Below are positions 7,791 to 16,509 of a DNA stretch of 56,044 nt, piece by piece. The stretch is from the NCBI GenBank assembly GCA_021805735.1, contig JAJZEE010000008.1, forward strand, positions 1 through 56,044, written 5' to 3'. The DNA comes from Bacillota bacterium (GTDB lineage: Bacteria > Bacillota > Bacilli > Alicyclobacillales > SLC66). The first letter of the stretch is position 1. Each line of letters starts with the position of its first letter. The position numbers were made by a program, and so were the translations under genes. The notes under the pieces were generated by a model, which did not search any database, had not been told where the DNA came from, and was given only the letters and a program-made list of their open reading frames with translations.

Positions 7791-9458
7791 CTAGGAATCG
7801 CGCGAAGCGACCCGGATGACTTCCGCGAGGCTCGTCCGGCCATCGCCCGCTTTTTGCAGTCCGTCGCGCATCAGTGTTCGAAATCCCGACTGTGCCACGT
7901 GCTCGCGAATCTCATTCTCCGTAGCTCCGTGAAGAATCAACTGGCGAACGTGGTCGTCCATGCGCAATATCTCATGAATGGCGACGCGCCCTCTGTAGCC
8001 CGTGCCGCCGCACACGGAACAGCCTCTTCCTGCCGTGAAGTGACTGCCAGTGACACCATGGGCAGCCAGAAGTTCCTGCTCCACCGGCACAGGAAAGTAG
8101 GTGTGCCTGCACTCCGAACAGACCGTTCGCACAAGTCTTTGGGCGATGACCCCAATGAGCGAAGAGGCGACCAGAAATGGTTCAATTCCCATGTCCACCA
8201 GTCTGGCAATCGTGGCCACGGCGTCGTTTGTGTGCAGTGTCGACAGCACGAGATGCCCCGTCAGAGCCGCGCGAGTCGCAATCTCGGCAGTCTCCTGGTC
8301 GCGGATTTCACCCACCATGATCACGTCGGGATCCTGACGTAAAATCGAGCGAAGACCCTTGGCAAATGTGAGACCCGTGCCTACATTGACCGGCACCTGA
8401 TTGACGCCCGCCAACTGATATTCGACGGGGTCTTCAATCGCGATAACGTTCACCTCTGGCGTGCTGCGCTCACCAAGACCCGCGTACAGTGTCGACGTCT
8501 TGCCGCTGCCCGTAGGTCCGGTGATTAACAGGAGACCATTTTGCGCCGCCAGCATATTGCGAAACATCTGCAGATTATCTTTTGTGAAGCCGAGTTGATC
8601 GATCTTTTGCACGCCGATTGACTGGTCGAGAATCCTTAATACGATCTTCTCCCCGTGAACGGTTGGCAGCGTCGCCATCCGCACATCGACATCGCGACCC
8701 GAAGGACTAAACCGAAAGCGCCCGTCCTGGGGCAGACGATGTTCGGCAATATTCAGATTCGCCATGATCTTCAGGCGCGCGGAAACCACGCTTTGCATGT
8801 GCTTTGGCAGTGTCTGCTCCGTGCGCATGGTGCCGTCTATGCGCAAGCGAACGCGAAACCCATCTGCGGCAGGATCAAAGTGCACGTCACTCGCCCGCAG
8901 TTTGACACTCTGGGCAAGGATCTGGTTAACCAGCCGCACAACCGGCGAATCATCGTTCACCAGTTCAGGTTCCGCAATCTCCTGCTGATCCGCGGCGCCA
9001 GCCGCCTGAACAGCCACTTCGAGCGAACCCTTCATGGAGTAGACGCGCTCGATAAACAGACGGATCTCATCTTTGGCGGCAATGGCAGGTTCGATCTGAA
9101 AGCCGGTGGACATCCTTAGGTCGTCAATCGCATAATAATCAAGCGGATCGGCCATCGCAACGATCAGTTTGTTGCGTTCCTTACGCAGCGGCAGCACCAG
9201 GTAGCGCGAAGCCAGCGCTTCCGGCACCAGCGCCAGGATGGCGGGATCCAATTTTTGCCTGGCCAGGCTCACGTGAGGTATGCCAAGTTGAAACTCGAGC
9301 ACTTCAATCAGTTGTTTCTCGGTAATAAACCCACGGTCGATGAGGATGTCGCCCAACCGTTCCCTGGTGCGTTTCTGGATCTCAAGAGCCGCTTCCAACT
9401 GTTCGGTTGTCAATAATCCTGCTTCAAAGAGCAGATCGCCAATGCGCCTGCGCGCCAT
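7791..9458 (-). CDS. pilB: Pilus extension ATPase PilB / GspE family
   Basis: 555 aa. N-terminal MshEN-type repeats (R-x-G-D-x-L near 5-9 and again at 34-38), which in some family members bind cyclic-di-GMP, then the secretion ATPase: Walker A G-P-T-G-S-G-K-T (314-321), Asp box E-D-P-V-E-Y (342-347), Walker B with G-E-I-R-D (383-387), His box (401-410) and a tetracysteine zinc motif C447/C450/C480/C483. The zinc motif is present in PilB and absent from PilT, which separates the two. It is first in the pilus cluster, 146 bp after murC. Confidence 0.95.
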   Translation of the reverse strand: MARRRIGDLLFEAGLLTTEQLEAALEIQKRTRERLGDILIDRGFITEKQLIEVLEFQLGIPHVSLARQKLDPAILALVPEALASRYLVLPLRKERNKLIVAMADPLDYYAIDDLRMSTGFQIEPAIAAKDEIRLFIERVYSMKGSLEVAVQAAGAADQQEIAEPELVNDDSPVVRLVNQILAQSVKLRASDVHFDPAADGFRVRLRIDGTMRTEQTLPKHMQSVVSARLKIMANLNIAEHRLPQDGRFRFSPSGRDVDVRMATLPTVHGEKIVLRILDQSIGVQKIDQLGFTKDNLQMFRNMLAAQNGLLLITGPTGSGKTSTLYAGLGERSTPEVNVIAIEDPVEYQLAGVNQVPVNVGTGLTFAKGLRSILRQDPDVIMVGEIRDQETAEIATRAALTGHLVLSTLHTNDAVATIARLVDMGIEPFLVASSLIGVIAQRLVRTVCSECRHTYFPVPVEQELLAAHGVTGSHFTAGRGCSVCGGTGYRGRVAIHEILRMDDHVRQLILHGATENEIREHVAQSGFRTLMRDGLQKAGDGRTSLAEVIRVASRDS

Positions 9459-9604
9459 CCACGTGCCACCGCCCCCTGCATTCTCTGCGCACCGAGTTCA
9501 CTCTGTCGACAAGATATTCGACAAATATGGGTAAAACCCTTCCGGTCGGCATGAAGCCAGCCAATGCGCACAGCGACACAGTCCGGTTCCCCAACGACAG
9601 CTTT

Positions 9605-11002
9605 CTAGCGCGTCGACAGCCAGGCCGCGAGCTCCTTGCCTGCCTTCCAGATGTCTCCCGCACCCATCGTCATGACCAGGTCGCCTGGTCTGACATGCTC
9701 CTTCAAGTAAGAGACGACATCTTCATGGCGCGGGCAATACTTGGCCTGCGCATGGCTGTTTGCACGGATTCCCTCGACCAGTCTCGCGGCGCTTACGCCC
9801 TCGATGGGCTGTTCTCCGGCTGGCGAGTAAATGTCAGCAATGACAACATCATCGGCCTCTGCAAACGCACGGGTGAAGTCGTCGAACAAATGAAACGTCC
9901 GCGTGTAGCGCTGGGGTTGAAACACCGCCACTACGCGTTTCCCAGTCGCTTTGGCGGCGCGGATCATTGCGCTGATCTCAGTCGGATGATGAGCGTAGTC
10001 ATCGACCACCATCAGGTCGTTCCCGTCAAAGAGCACCTGAAATCGGCGTAATGCGCCCCGAAATTCCACCAATGCGCCGACGGCTGTCGCGAACGGAATC
10101 CCGATATCAAGGGCCACGCCGATGGCCGCCAGCGCATTGCCCACATTATGAGCGCCTGGAACATTCAAGGTGAGCGAACCAAGTCGTTCACCATGCCAGT
10201 ACACGTCTGACCGCGTTCCGCGACCGACAAACTCGATGTCGCGCGCAGACAGGTCCGTCGCGAGCCCCTGCACGGAATAGGTGACGACTCGACAGCGTAC
10301 GTCTGGCAGCAGTTCCTGAACGTTGCGATCATCTCCGCTTGTGATCAACACCCCATGCTCTGGAATCCGCTGGATGAAGCGACGATAGGCAGTCTTCAGG
10401 TTGTCAAAACTGCCGTCATAGTGCTCCAGATGGTCGGCTTCAATGTTCGTCACAATCGCGATGGTCGGCTCATAATTGAGAAATGATCCATCACTCTCAT
10501 CCGCTTCAGCCACCACGTATTGACCCTTCCCCGCTTTGGCGCCGGTATCAAGATTGGCGACCACACCGCCGATCAGAAACGTCGGATCAAATCCAGCGCG
10601 CTCCAGAATCCACGCCACCATCGACGTCGTCGTCGTCTTGCCGTGCGCGCCCGCCACGGCGACGCCGTGACCTTGTTTCATAAGTTCAGCCAGCATTTCC
10701 GAGCGGTGGAGCACCGGTATATGCAGAGCTCGCGCCGCCGTCAGTTCGACATTATCGGCCGCTACTGCTGTGGTGTACACGACGAAATCCGCGCCCTCGA
10801 TGTGTGTTTCATCGTGACCGACAAAGACATGGGCGCCCCGATCTGACAGCCGTCGCGTGTATTCATGCAACGCGACGTCAGAACCCGTCACCTTGTATCC
10901 CTTGTCAAGCAGAATGCTCGCGATAGCGCTCATACCCGCGCCCCCGATACCGATAAAATGGACGTGAATTGCGCCCTCTGCACTTAGCCGTTCAACTGCC
11001 AC
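9605..11002 (-). CDS. murC: UDP-N-acetylmuramate--L-alanine ligase
   Basis: 465 aa from GTG 11002, with AGAGGTG eight nt upstream; a TTG at 11035 would add 11 residues but lacks an SD. Cytoplasmic Mur ligase adding L-Ala to UDP-MurNAc. Motifs: H-F-I-G-I-G-G-A-G-M (UDP-sugar Rossmann loop), G-A-H-G-K-T-T-T-T (ATP P-loop), E-A-D-E-S-D, N-I-E-x-D-H, P-G-x-H-N-x-x-N-A and D-D-Y-A-H-H-P-T-E. The set is complete. It follows folC closely and probably shares its transcript; location before the pilus genes is not the B. subtilis position of murC. Confidence 0.96.
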   Translation of the reverse strand: MAVERLSAEGAIHVHFIGIGGAGMSAIASILLDKGYKVTGSDVALHEYTRRLSDRGAHVFVGHDETHIEGADFVVYTTAVAADNVELTAARALHIPVLHRSEMLAELMKQGHGVAVAGAHGKTTTTSMVAWILERAGFDPTFLIGGVVANLDTGAKAGKGQYVVAEADESDGSFLNYEPTIAIVTNIEADHLEHYDGSFDNLKTAYRRFIQRIPEHGVLITSGDDRNVQELLPDVRCRVVTYSVQGLATDLSARDIEFVGRGTRSDVYWHGERLGSLTLNVPGAHNVGNALAAIGVALDIGIPFATAVGALVEFRGALRRFQVLFDGNDLMVVDDYAHHPTEISAMIRAAKATGKRVVAVFQPQRYTRTFHLFDDFTRAFAEADDVVIADIYSPAGEQPIEGVSAARLVEGIRANSHAQAKYCPRHEDVVSYLKEHVRPGDLVMTMGAGDIWKAGKELAAWLSTR

Positions 11003-11038
11003 CGCTCCGTCACCTCTCGCATTTGCCTTTTTCAAAAC

Positions 11039-12364
11039 TCAGGTCCGCATCGTCCACGCCTGCCGCGCCTCACTCACTGTGGACAGCGATCCCAGCACAC
11101 ACACGCCGGCATACCCGGCGCTCATCTGAACAGCCAGCGCGCTGTCGAGCGCTTCTGCCACATCGGGAACAATCCACACAGGCACGCGTTCTGCGACCTG
11201 CGCCCGGACCTGCTGCGCGACCGAAGCGGCAGCTGCGGCGCGAACCGCGCGCGGCTGCGTGACAATCACCGCGCCGGCAAGCCCTGCGACTGCGGCTAGA
11301 ATGCCGCCGATGTCCTTGTCAGCGAAGACGCCCACGACAAACAGCCATCCCAGCGGCGCCAATGGGTGCAGCGCCGCCGCCAACGCTCGCGCGCCCGCCG
11401 GGTTGTGGGCGCCATCGAGCAGTACCATGGGGTCCCCCGACAGAACCTCCATACGCCCCGGCCAGTGAGCGCGCGCGACGCCTTCTCGCATCGCCTCTTT
11501 CACCGCAGGTCCAAAACCGCGCCGCGCCAGCAGTTCGAGCGCGCAAAGCGCAACCGCCGCGTTCTCCACTTGATGGAGTCCAAGCATCCGAGTGCGCAAA
11601 CCCAACAAATCTTGGTATACCCCAAAATAGGAAAAAGTGTGCCCCTCCAGTGATCCTGCGCCCTCGCTCGCTGCGGTAAACTCGCGCCCGAAGCGAAACA
11701 CCGCGCTGGAGGCAGCCGTTGCCGCCTCTTCAATCTCCAGCAGCGCGGCGCCTTGCGCCGCTGTCACCACAGGACGGCCTGGTTTGATGACGCCAGCCTT
11801 GTCGCGCGCGATCTGCGCCAACTGCGAGCCCAGGATCGCCGTATGATCCAAATCTACATTGGTAATGACCGATAGTTCCGGCGTCACGACATTCGTCGCG
11901 TCGTACCGACCGCCCAACCCCGTTTCCAGAACGACGACCTCGCACTGCCGGGATGCAAAGTGTAAAAACGCAATGGCAGTGGCAATTTCAAATTCGGTCG
12001 GATCCAGTTCCGTATCCCCGAGCGGGTCGGCCGCGTCTTTCACCTGACCCGCGCAGCGCCACAGGTCACTCGCGTCAATGGGCGCGCCGTTTACTGCGAT
12101 GCGCTCTGAAAATGACAGCAGGCTGGGCGACGTATAAAGCCCCACCCTAAACCCCGCCGCCTGCAGGACCGTCGCCAGATACGCGCATGTCGAGCCTTTG
12201 CCGTTGGTGCCCGCCACGTGGATGAAACGCAGGTCGCGCTCCGGCTGACCCAGCCTCTCAAGCAGCGCCGCAGTTCGTTCTAGTCCCGGTTTTATACCGA
12301 ATCTGTGTCGGGATTCAATGTACGTCAGCGCATCATTGGCGTCGCGTAATGGGCTCATGACCAT
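11039..12364 (-). CDS. folC: Folylpolyglutamate synthase / dihydrofolate synthase
   Basis: 441 aa. Mur-ligase-like enzyme that glutamylates dihydropteroate and folates. Motifs: H-V-A-G-T-N-G-K-G-S-T P-loop (about residues 49-59), S-P-S-L-x-x-F-x-E-R-I, G-L-G-G-R-Y-D-A-T-N, N-V-D-L-D-H and D-G-A-H-N-P-A-G. ATG 12364 has AGGA six nt upstream. The valS stop is 8 nt away, so valS-folC-murC are probably cotranscribed and under the valine T-box, as in B. subtilis for valS-folC. Confidence 0.96.
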   Translation of the reverse strand: MVMSPLRDANDALTYIESRHRFGIKPGLERTAALLERLGQPERDLRFIHVAGTNGKGSTCAYLATVLQAAGFRVGLYTSPSLLSFSERIAVNGAPIDASDLWRCAGQVKDAADPLGDTELDPTEFEIATAIAFLHFASRQCEVVVLETGLGGRYDATNVVTPELSVITNVDLDHTAILGSQLAQIARDKAGVIKPGRPVVTAAQGAALLEIEEAATAASSAVFRFGREFTAASEGAGSLEGHTFSYFGVYQDLLGLRTRMLGLHQVENAAVALCALELLARRGFGPAVKEAMREGVARAHWPGRMEVLSGDPMVLLDGAHNPAGARALAAALHPLAPLGWLFVVGVFADKDIGGILAAVAGLAGAVIVTQPRAVRAAAAASVAQQVRAQVAERVPVWIVPDVAEALDSALAVQMSAGYAGVCVLGSLSTVSEARQAWTMRT

Positions 12365-12372
12365 ACATCATC

Positions 12373-15060
12373 CTATTCTGCGCCTTGTCCACTTGACACT
12401 GTCGCGACACGCTTCAGTTCGTTCCTGACTTTCGCCCGCCGCGCCTCGTATCCTAACAGTTTCTCCCGCTCTTTGTCCACGACGGCTTGTGGCGCCCTGG
12501 CGACAAACGAGTCATTGGCGAGCCTGCCCACCAATCGTTCCACTTCGAAATCAAGGCGGCGCAGTTCCTCATCGAGCCGCTGGCGTTCGGCCTCGGTGTC
12601 CACCAGCCCCTCCAGAGACAGCCAGATTTCCACGTCTGTCAGAACGCTGGTCGCGCGCTCGGCAGGCGGTGCGGCGTTTTGGTCAATCACCAGTGCCGAC
12701 GGATTGCACAATCGTTCAATATAGGGCGCCGCAACCTGTAAAACGTCCTGACAAGAAGCACTTGGTCGCAGGGTGAGCGCGGCCTTTTTGCCCAGCGGTA
12801 TGTTCTGCTCCTGGCGAAGCGCGCGAATGGCGCGAATCACGTCCATGACGAGCGACATATTGGCGAACGCCCCGTCGTCAATGACCATGTCCGCCACGTC
12901 CGGCCACGCCGCCCGCATGATGGTTTCGCCGTCATGCGGAAGCGCCTGCCAAATCTCCTCCGTGACAAAGGGCATGAACGGGTGAAGCAGGCGCAGCGCC
13001 CGGTCGAGCACGAACAAGAGAGTCTGGCGCGTGGGCTCTTTGCTTCTCTCATCCGTTCCGTAGAGGGAGACCTTGGACAGCTCAATATACCAGTCACACA
13101 GATCGTTCCAGAAAAATTCATAGATTCGTTTGCCCGCTTCGGCGAACTGATAGGCCTCCAGTTCACGCGTCGCCTGCTCGACAGTCTGTGCAAGCCGGTG
13201 AACGATGTAGCGGTCAGCGAGACTCTGTTGCGCCTTGTCCGGAAGCGCGCTCTTGACACCTGGCGCCATATTCATGAGCACAAACCGAGAGGCATTCCAG
13301 ATCTTCGTCACCAGCGCCTGCGCCTGTTCCACCCGCTCGGTGTAAAACCGCATGTCCTGACCCAGCGCGGCTCCCGTCACGAGCATGAACCGGAGCGCGT
13401 CCGCGCTGTAGGAATCGATGACTTCCATCGGATCGACGCCGTTGCCAAGGCTCTTTGAAAATTTGCGGCCCTGATCGTCTCTTACCAACCCGTGCATCAA
13501 AACATCCTGAAACGGGGCCTGATCCGTAAAGGCGAGTGAGGTGAAGATCATCCGCGCAACCCAGAAGTAGATAATGTCAAACCCGGTCGACAGCACCTGC
13601 GTCGGAAAATAGCGCGCAAAGTCGCCCTCCTCGTCCGGCCAGCCCATGGTGGAAAACGGCCACAGCGCGGACGAGAACCAGGTGTCAAGCACGTCCTCGT
13701 CCTGGGTCACCGCGCCGCCGCACTGCGGGCAAACCGTCACATCTGTGCGCGACACCGTTGTTTCTCCACACAGAGCGCAATAAAAGGCTGGAATTCGATG
13801 CCCCCACCACAACTGGCGAGAGATGCACCAGTCGCGAATGTTGTCAAGCCAGTAGCCGTAGGTCTTGGCAAAACGATCCGGCACAAAGCGAACCGCGCCG
13901 CTTTCCACCACTTCCTTTGCCGGTTCAGCCAATGGTTGCATACGCACAAACCACTGCGTGCTCAGCCATGGTTCCACCACTGTGCCGCAGCGTTCGCAGT
14001 GCCCCACTGAGTGACTGTGCGCGGACTTCGTGAGAAGACCTGTCGCAGTCAGATCTTCTACGATCTTCTTGCGCGCCGCAAACCGGTCAAGCCCGGCAAA
14101 TGCGCCAGCCTGCTCATTGAGCTTGCCGTCCTGGTCCATAACGTTGATCGCCGCCAGCTTATGGCGAAACCCTACTTCAAAGTCGTTGGGGTCATGCGCC
14201 GGAGTGATTTTCACTGCGCCCGTTCCGAATTCGGGATCCACGTATTCGTCGGCAATCACCGGGATTTCGCGAGCAGTGAGCGGCAGTCGAAGGAGTTTCC
14301 CCACAACAGGCCGATACCGTTCGTCATTAGGATTGACCGCCACCGCCACATCGCCAAACATCGTCTCAGGTCGCGTCGTCGCCACTGTCAACGATCCTGA
14401 TCCGTCCACAAATGGATACGAAATGTGATACAGCGCGCCCTCTGTATCCTCGTGCTCCACCTCGATGTCTGACAGCGCCGTCTCGCACCGCGGACACCAA
14501 TTGATGATGTACTTGCCGCGATAGATGAGTTCTCTCTCATAGAGACTTACAAATACTTCGCGCACGGCGCGCGACAACCCCGGATCCATGGTAAAGCGCT
14601 CGCGCGACCAGTCGCAGGACGCGCCCAGCCGGCGAATCTGCGAACGAATCACATCCGCGTACTGCTCCTTCCACGACCACACGCGCTCCACAAAGGCCGC
14701 GCGGCCAAGTTCGTGGCGCGTCTTGCCTTCTTCTTTGGCGAGTTGCGCCTCGACGCGCGTTTGCGTCGCAATGCCGGCGTGGTCGGACCCGGGCACCCAC
14801 AACGCATCGTATCCCTGCATCCGCTTCATGCGAATCAGCAGGTCCTGAATGGTATTGTCCAGCGCGTGGCCGATGTGCAGCACACCCGTCACGTTTGGCG
14901 GGGGCATCACAATGGTGTACGGCTTTTTGGACGAATTTCTGTCGGCGGTGAAAAATCCGCGTTCTACCCACCAGTCATACAGGCGCTTTTCCATCTCCGC
15001 CGCATTGTAGGTTCCGAGTCGTTCCTGTCGATCCGTTCCTTCTTCTGCGCTGATCGTCAT
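12373..15060 (-). CDS. valS: Valyl-tRNA synthetase
   Basis: 895 aa class Ia synthetase charging tRNA-Val. HIGH motif as H-I-G-H in P-N-V-T-G-x-L-H-I-G-H, KMSKS as K-F-S-K-S, the CP1 editing domain between them, and the C-terminal ValS coiled coil (last about 70 residues, E-x-x-R-L-x-x-E-L). The start is ATG 15060, after the T-box terminator; the open frame continues upstream through the T-box but that segment encodes the structured leader, not protein. Regulation: T-box attenuation at 15105-15374. Confidence 0.97.
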   Translation of the reverse strand: MTISAEEGTDRQERLGTYNAAEMEKRLYDWWVERGFFTADRNSSKKPYTIVMPPPNVTGVLHIGHALDNTIQDLLIRMKRMQGYDALWVPGSDHAGIATQTRVEAQLAKEEGKTRHELGRAAFVERVWSWKEQYADVIRSQIRRLGASCDWSRERFTMDPGLSRAVREVFVSLYERELIYRGKYIINWCPRCETALSDIEVEHEDTEGALYHISYPFVDGSGSLTVATTRPETMFGDVAVAVNPNDERYRPVVGKLLRLPLTAREIPVIADEYVDPEFGTGAVKITPAHDPNDFEVGFRHKLAAINVMDQDGKLNEQAGAFAGLDRFAARKKIVEDLTATGLLTKSAHSHSVGHCERCGTVVEPWLSTQWFVRMQPLAEPAKEVVESGAVRFVPDRFAKTYGYWLDNIRDWCISRQLWWGHRIPAFYCALCGETTVSRTDVTVCPQCGGAVTQDEDVLDTWFSSALWPFSTMGWPDEEGDFARYFPTQVLSTGFDIIYFWVARMIFTSLAFTDQAPFQDVLMHGLVRDDQGRKFSKSLGNGVDPMEVIDSYSADALRFMLVTGAALGQDMRFYTERVEQAQALVTKIWNASRFVLMNMAPGVKSALPDKAQQSLADRYIVHRLAQTVEQATRELEAYQFAEAGKRIYEFFWNDLCDWYIELSKVSLYGTDERSKEPTRQTLLFVLDRALRLLHPFMPFVTEEIWQALPHDGETIMRAAWPDVADMVIDDGAFANMSLVMDVIRAIRALRQEQNIPLGKKAALTLRPSASCQDVLQVAAPYIERLCNPSALVIDQNAAPPAERATSVLTDVEIWLSLEGLVDTEAERQRLDEELRRLDFEVERLVGRLANDSFVARAPQAVVDKEREKLLGYEARRAKVRNELKRVATVSSGQGAE

Positions 15061-15104
15061 CGCTGGCAACCCCCATCTCTCTACGTTCCCCAAAAACAAA
15101 AAAA

Positions 15105-15374
15105 CCCCCATCCCAAGAAGGACGAAAGGCAAGCTTCCGCGGTACCACCTTACATTTTGCGCGGCTTGGCCCGAAGGCTGCGCGCAACGCTCAAAGGGCG
15201 ATACGGGAGCCACCCACGGCGAAGTCTCATGCATGGCAACGCTGCGCGTTGCGGGGTCGACGTTCCATGCGCGCCTGTCAAAGGGTTTTCAGCCATGACC
15301 CTTCTCTCTGTGAACCGCTCTCGCATGTACTCCTGCCCAGACCGTCTGTATATACTCTTTTCTTCGAGACCATT
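15105..15374 (-). promoter_or_regulatory. T-box riboswitch (valine) upstream of valS
   Basis: The T-box core AAGGTGGTACCGCGG is at 15137-15151 (minus strand). A terminator stem follows, paired between about 15105 and 15129, with G-U pairs and a seven-U run at 15098-15104. Upstream are the stem I elements: CAGAGAG, the G-C-T-G-A-A-A apical part, and the specifier context GGAAC-GTC-GACC, where GTC (15259-15261) is a Val codon. Uncharged tRNA-Val should stabilise the antiterminator and allow valS transcription. Folding was done by eye. Confidence 0.93.
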
Positions 15375-15380
15375 TACGCT

Positions 15381-15410
15381 ATTATACGGATGACGACCTA
15401 AAACTGTCAA
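15381..15410 (-). promoter_or_regulatory. Sigma-A promoter for the valS T-box transcript
   Basis: Perfect TTGACA (15405-15410) and TATAAT (15381-15386) with an 18-bp spacer on the minus strand. Transcription should begin near 15374, about 315 nt before the valS ATG, which matches a full-length T-box leader. Confidence 0.9.
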
Positions 15411-15507
15411 ACCACGCGCCTGTCATGATCTTCGGTCTCCACGTCAGAACCGGACCCGCCTGTCCTGCCCGGTTCCCCCTATAAACCGCCCACCGCTCGA
15501 CCGTCCA

Positions 15508-16032
15508 TCACTTTTTGTCCTTTCGATTGTAGCGATGGACGCGCGCGGGGCGCACCGTCTCCTGCGCATTTGCCGCCCGCATGCGAGGCCGCTTGGGAAA
15601 CCGCGTCTGCGTCTGCACCGGACTGTTGGACTTGTTCTTGTCCGCCTCATACTTCTTGCGGCGCTTCTCTGCCCAGTCCGACAGCATGACGGACAGCCAC
15701 GAAATGCCAAACACAGCGACGACATATTCGGCATAGGTCGCGATCAGCGCCTGCCACGCGGGCAAGAAGCGACTCGTTGCAAAGATCAGCATGATCGCCG
15801 CCGCGGCCAGACCACTGATCAGCCCTGTCGCAACGCCCTGCCAGATCCGCTTTGTCTTAGTCCGCGGCACCACGAAATACGGGGCCATGATCATGGGTAA
15901 GCCAATGCCCATGCTGAGGCTACCGGCCACAGGTCCACCTGTGCGCCAGCCGATGACGCCTCCGATCGCGCCCATAACCAGACCGGTATAGCCGATCACG
16001 CGAAAACGCCAGCCCGCTGGCGGCGGCGCCAT
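15508..16032 (-). CDS. Predicted four-TM membrane protein, function unknown
   Basis: 174 aa from ATG 16032 (AGGAG ten nt upstream); longer starts at 16089 and 16137 lack good SD sites. Four hydrophobic segments follow a short basic N-terminus: a Gly-rich G-x-x-G-G-V-I-G-W pair, a helix ending in A-P-Y-F-V-V, a third with L-A-A-A-A-I-M-L, and a fourth near Y-A-E-Y-V-V-A-V. The last about 50 residues are very basic (Lys/Arg clusters), probably cytoplasmic and possibly nucleic-acid or lipid binding (inference). I do not recognise the family. It lies between the YsxE-like gene and valS. Confidence 0.7.
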   Translation of the reverse strand: MAPPPAGWRFRVIGYTGLVMGAIGGVIGWRTGGPVAGSLSMGIGLPMIMAPYFVVPRTKTKRIWQGVATGLISGLAAAAIMLIFATSRFLPAWQALIATYAEYVVAVFGISWLSVMLSDWAEKRRKKYEADKNKSNSPVQTQTRFPKRPRMRAANAQETVRPARVHRYNRKDKK

Positions 16033-16326
16033 CCTCACTGGACTCCTGCTCTCCCTCTGTTCTCCCTTACCCGCCACACGCTCACCCATTTCTAGCGGCT
16101 GCCGCCCTCGCTGGCAGCATGTCCATATTGTTCCCATCCATCATACCACGAGAGCCAAATTCCACAAACGTCAGCCCATTCGATCATTCGATCCATACTG
16201 CGCACCGCACGCATGATTTTTCGGCAACTCACAATCCAGTATAGCCGCGCATATTCTGGTGTATGCCAGGTACAGGCGGCGTTCTATCCGTGAGGACGAC
16301 CGCGCGCTGGCCATGGGGGCCTCGCT

Positions 16327-16491
16327 ATGCCAAATTTCTTCTACGCTCTCGCGCGTTTCGCAAAAATCATCCTGCTCGGATGCATTTTTTTGACGATGCT
16401 CCAGATGCTGTTTTTCCCGTCCATCATCAACCTCATGATTCTGGCTGGACTCGTGATAGTGCTCGTCACGTTTTTCCTGGGCGCACCCTGA
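16327..16491 (+). CDS. Small hydrophobic membrane peptide (54 aa)
   Basis: ATG CCA AAT ... CCC TGA, 54 codons. It begins M-P-N-F-F-Y-A-L-A-R-F-A-K and then has two hydrophobic stretches (about 14-30 and 32-51) broken by F-P-S-I-I-N, so one hairpin of two TM helices or one long helix. An SD (GGGGG, eight nt upstream) precedes the ATG. It is convergent with the YsxE-like gene, which ends 19 bp away. Codon use (third-position C/G) and the clean hydrophobic pattern suggest a real gene. No family recognised; small membrane proteins of this size are common in spore formers. Confidence 0.6.
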   Translation: MPNFFYALARFAKIILLGCIFLTMLQMLFFPSIINLMILAGLVIVLVTFFLGAP

Positions 16492-16509
16492 TCATTACAG
16501 GACAATCAA

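Noticed and set aside
12373-15234. Longer valS starting at 15234
   Set aside because: The extra 58 codons lie in the T-box antiterminator and terminator; ATG 15060 is after the attenuator.
15447-15475. GAACCGG/CCGGTTC hairpin downstream of the membrane protein gene
   Set aside because: The loop is long and no U-run follows on the minus strand, so a terminator is not supported.
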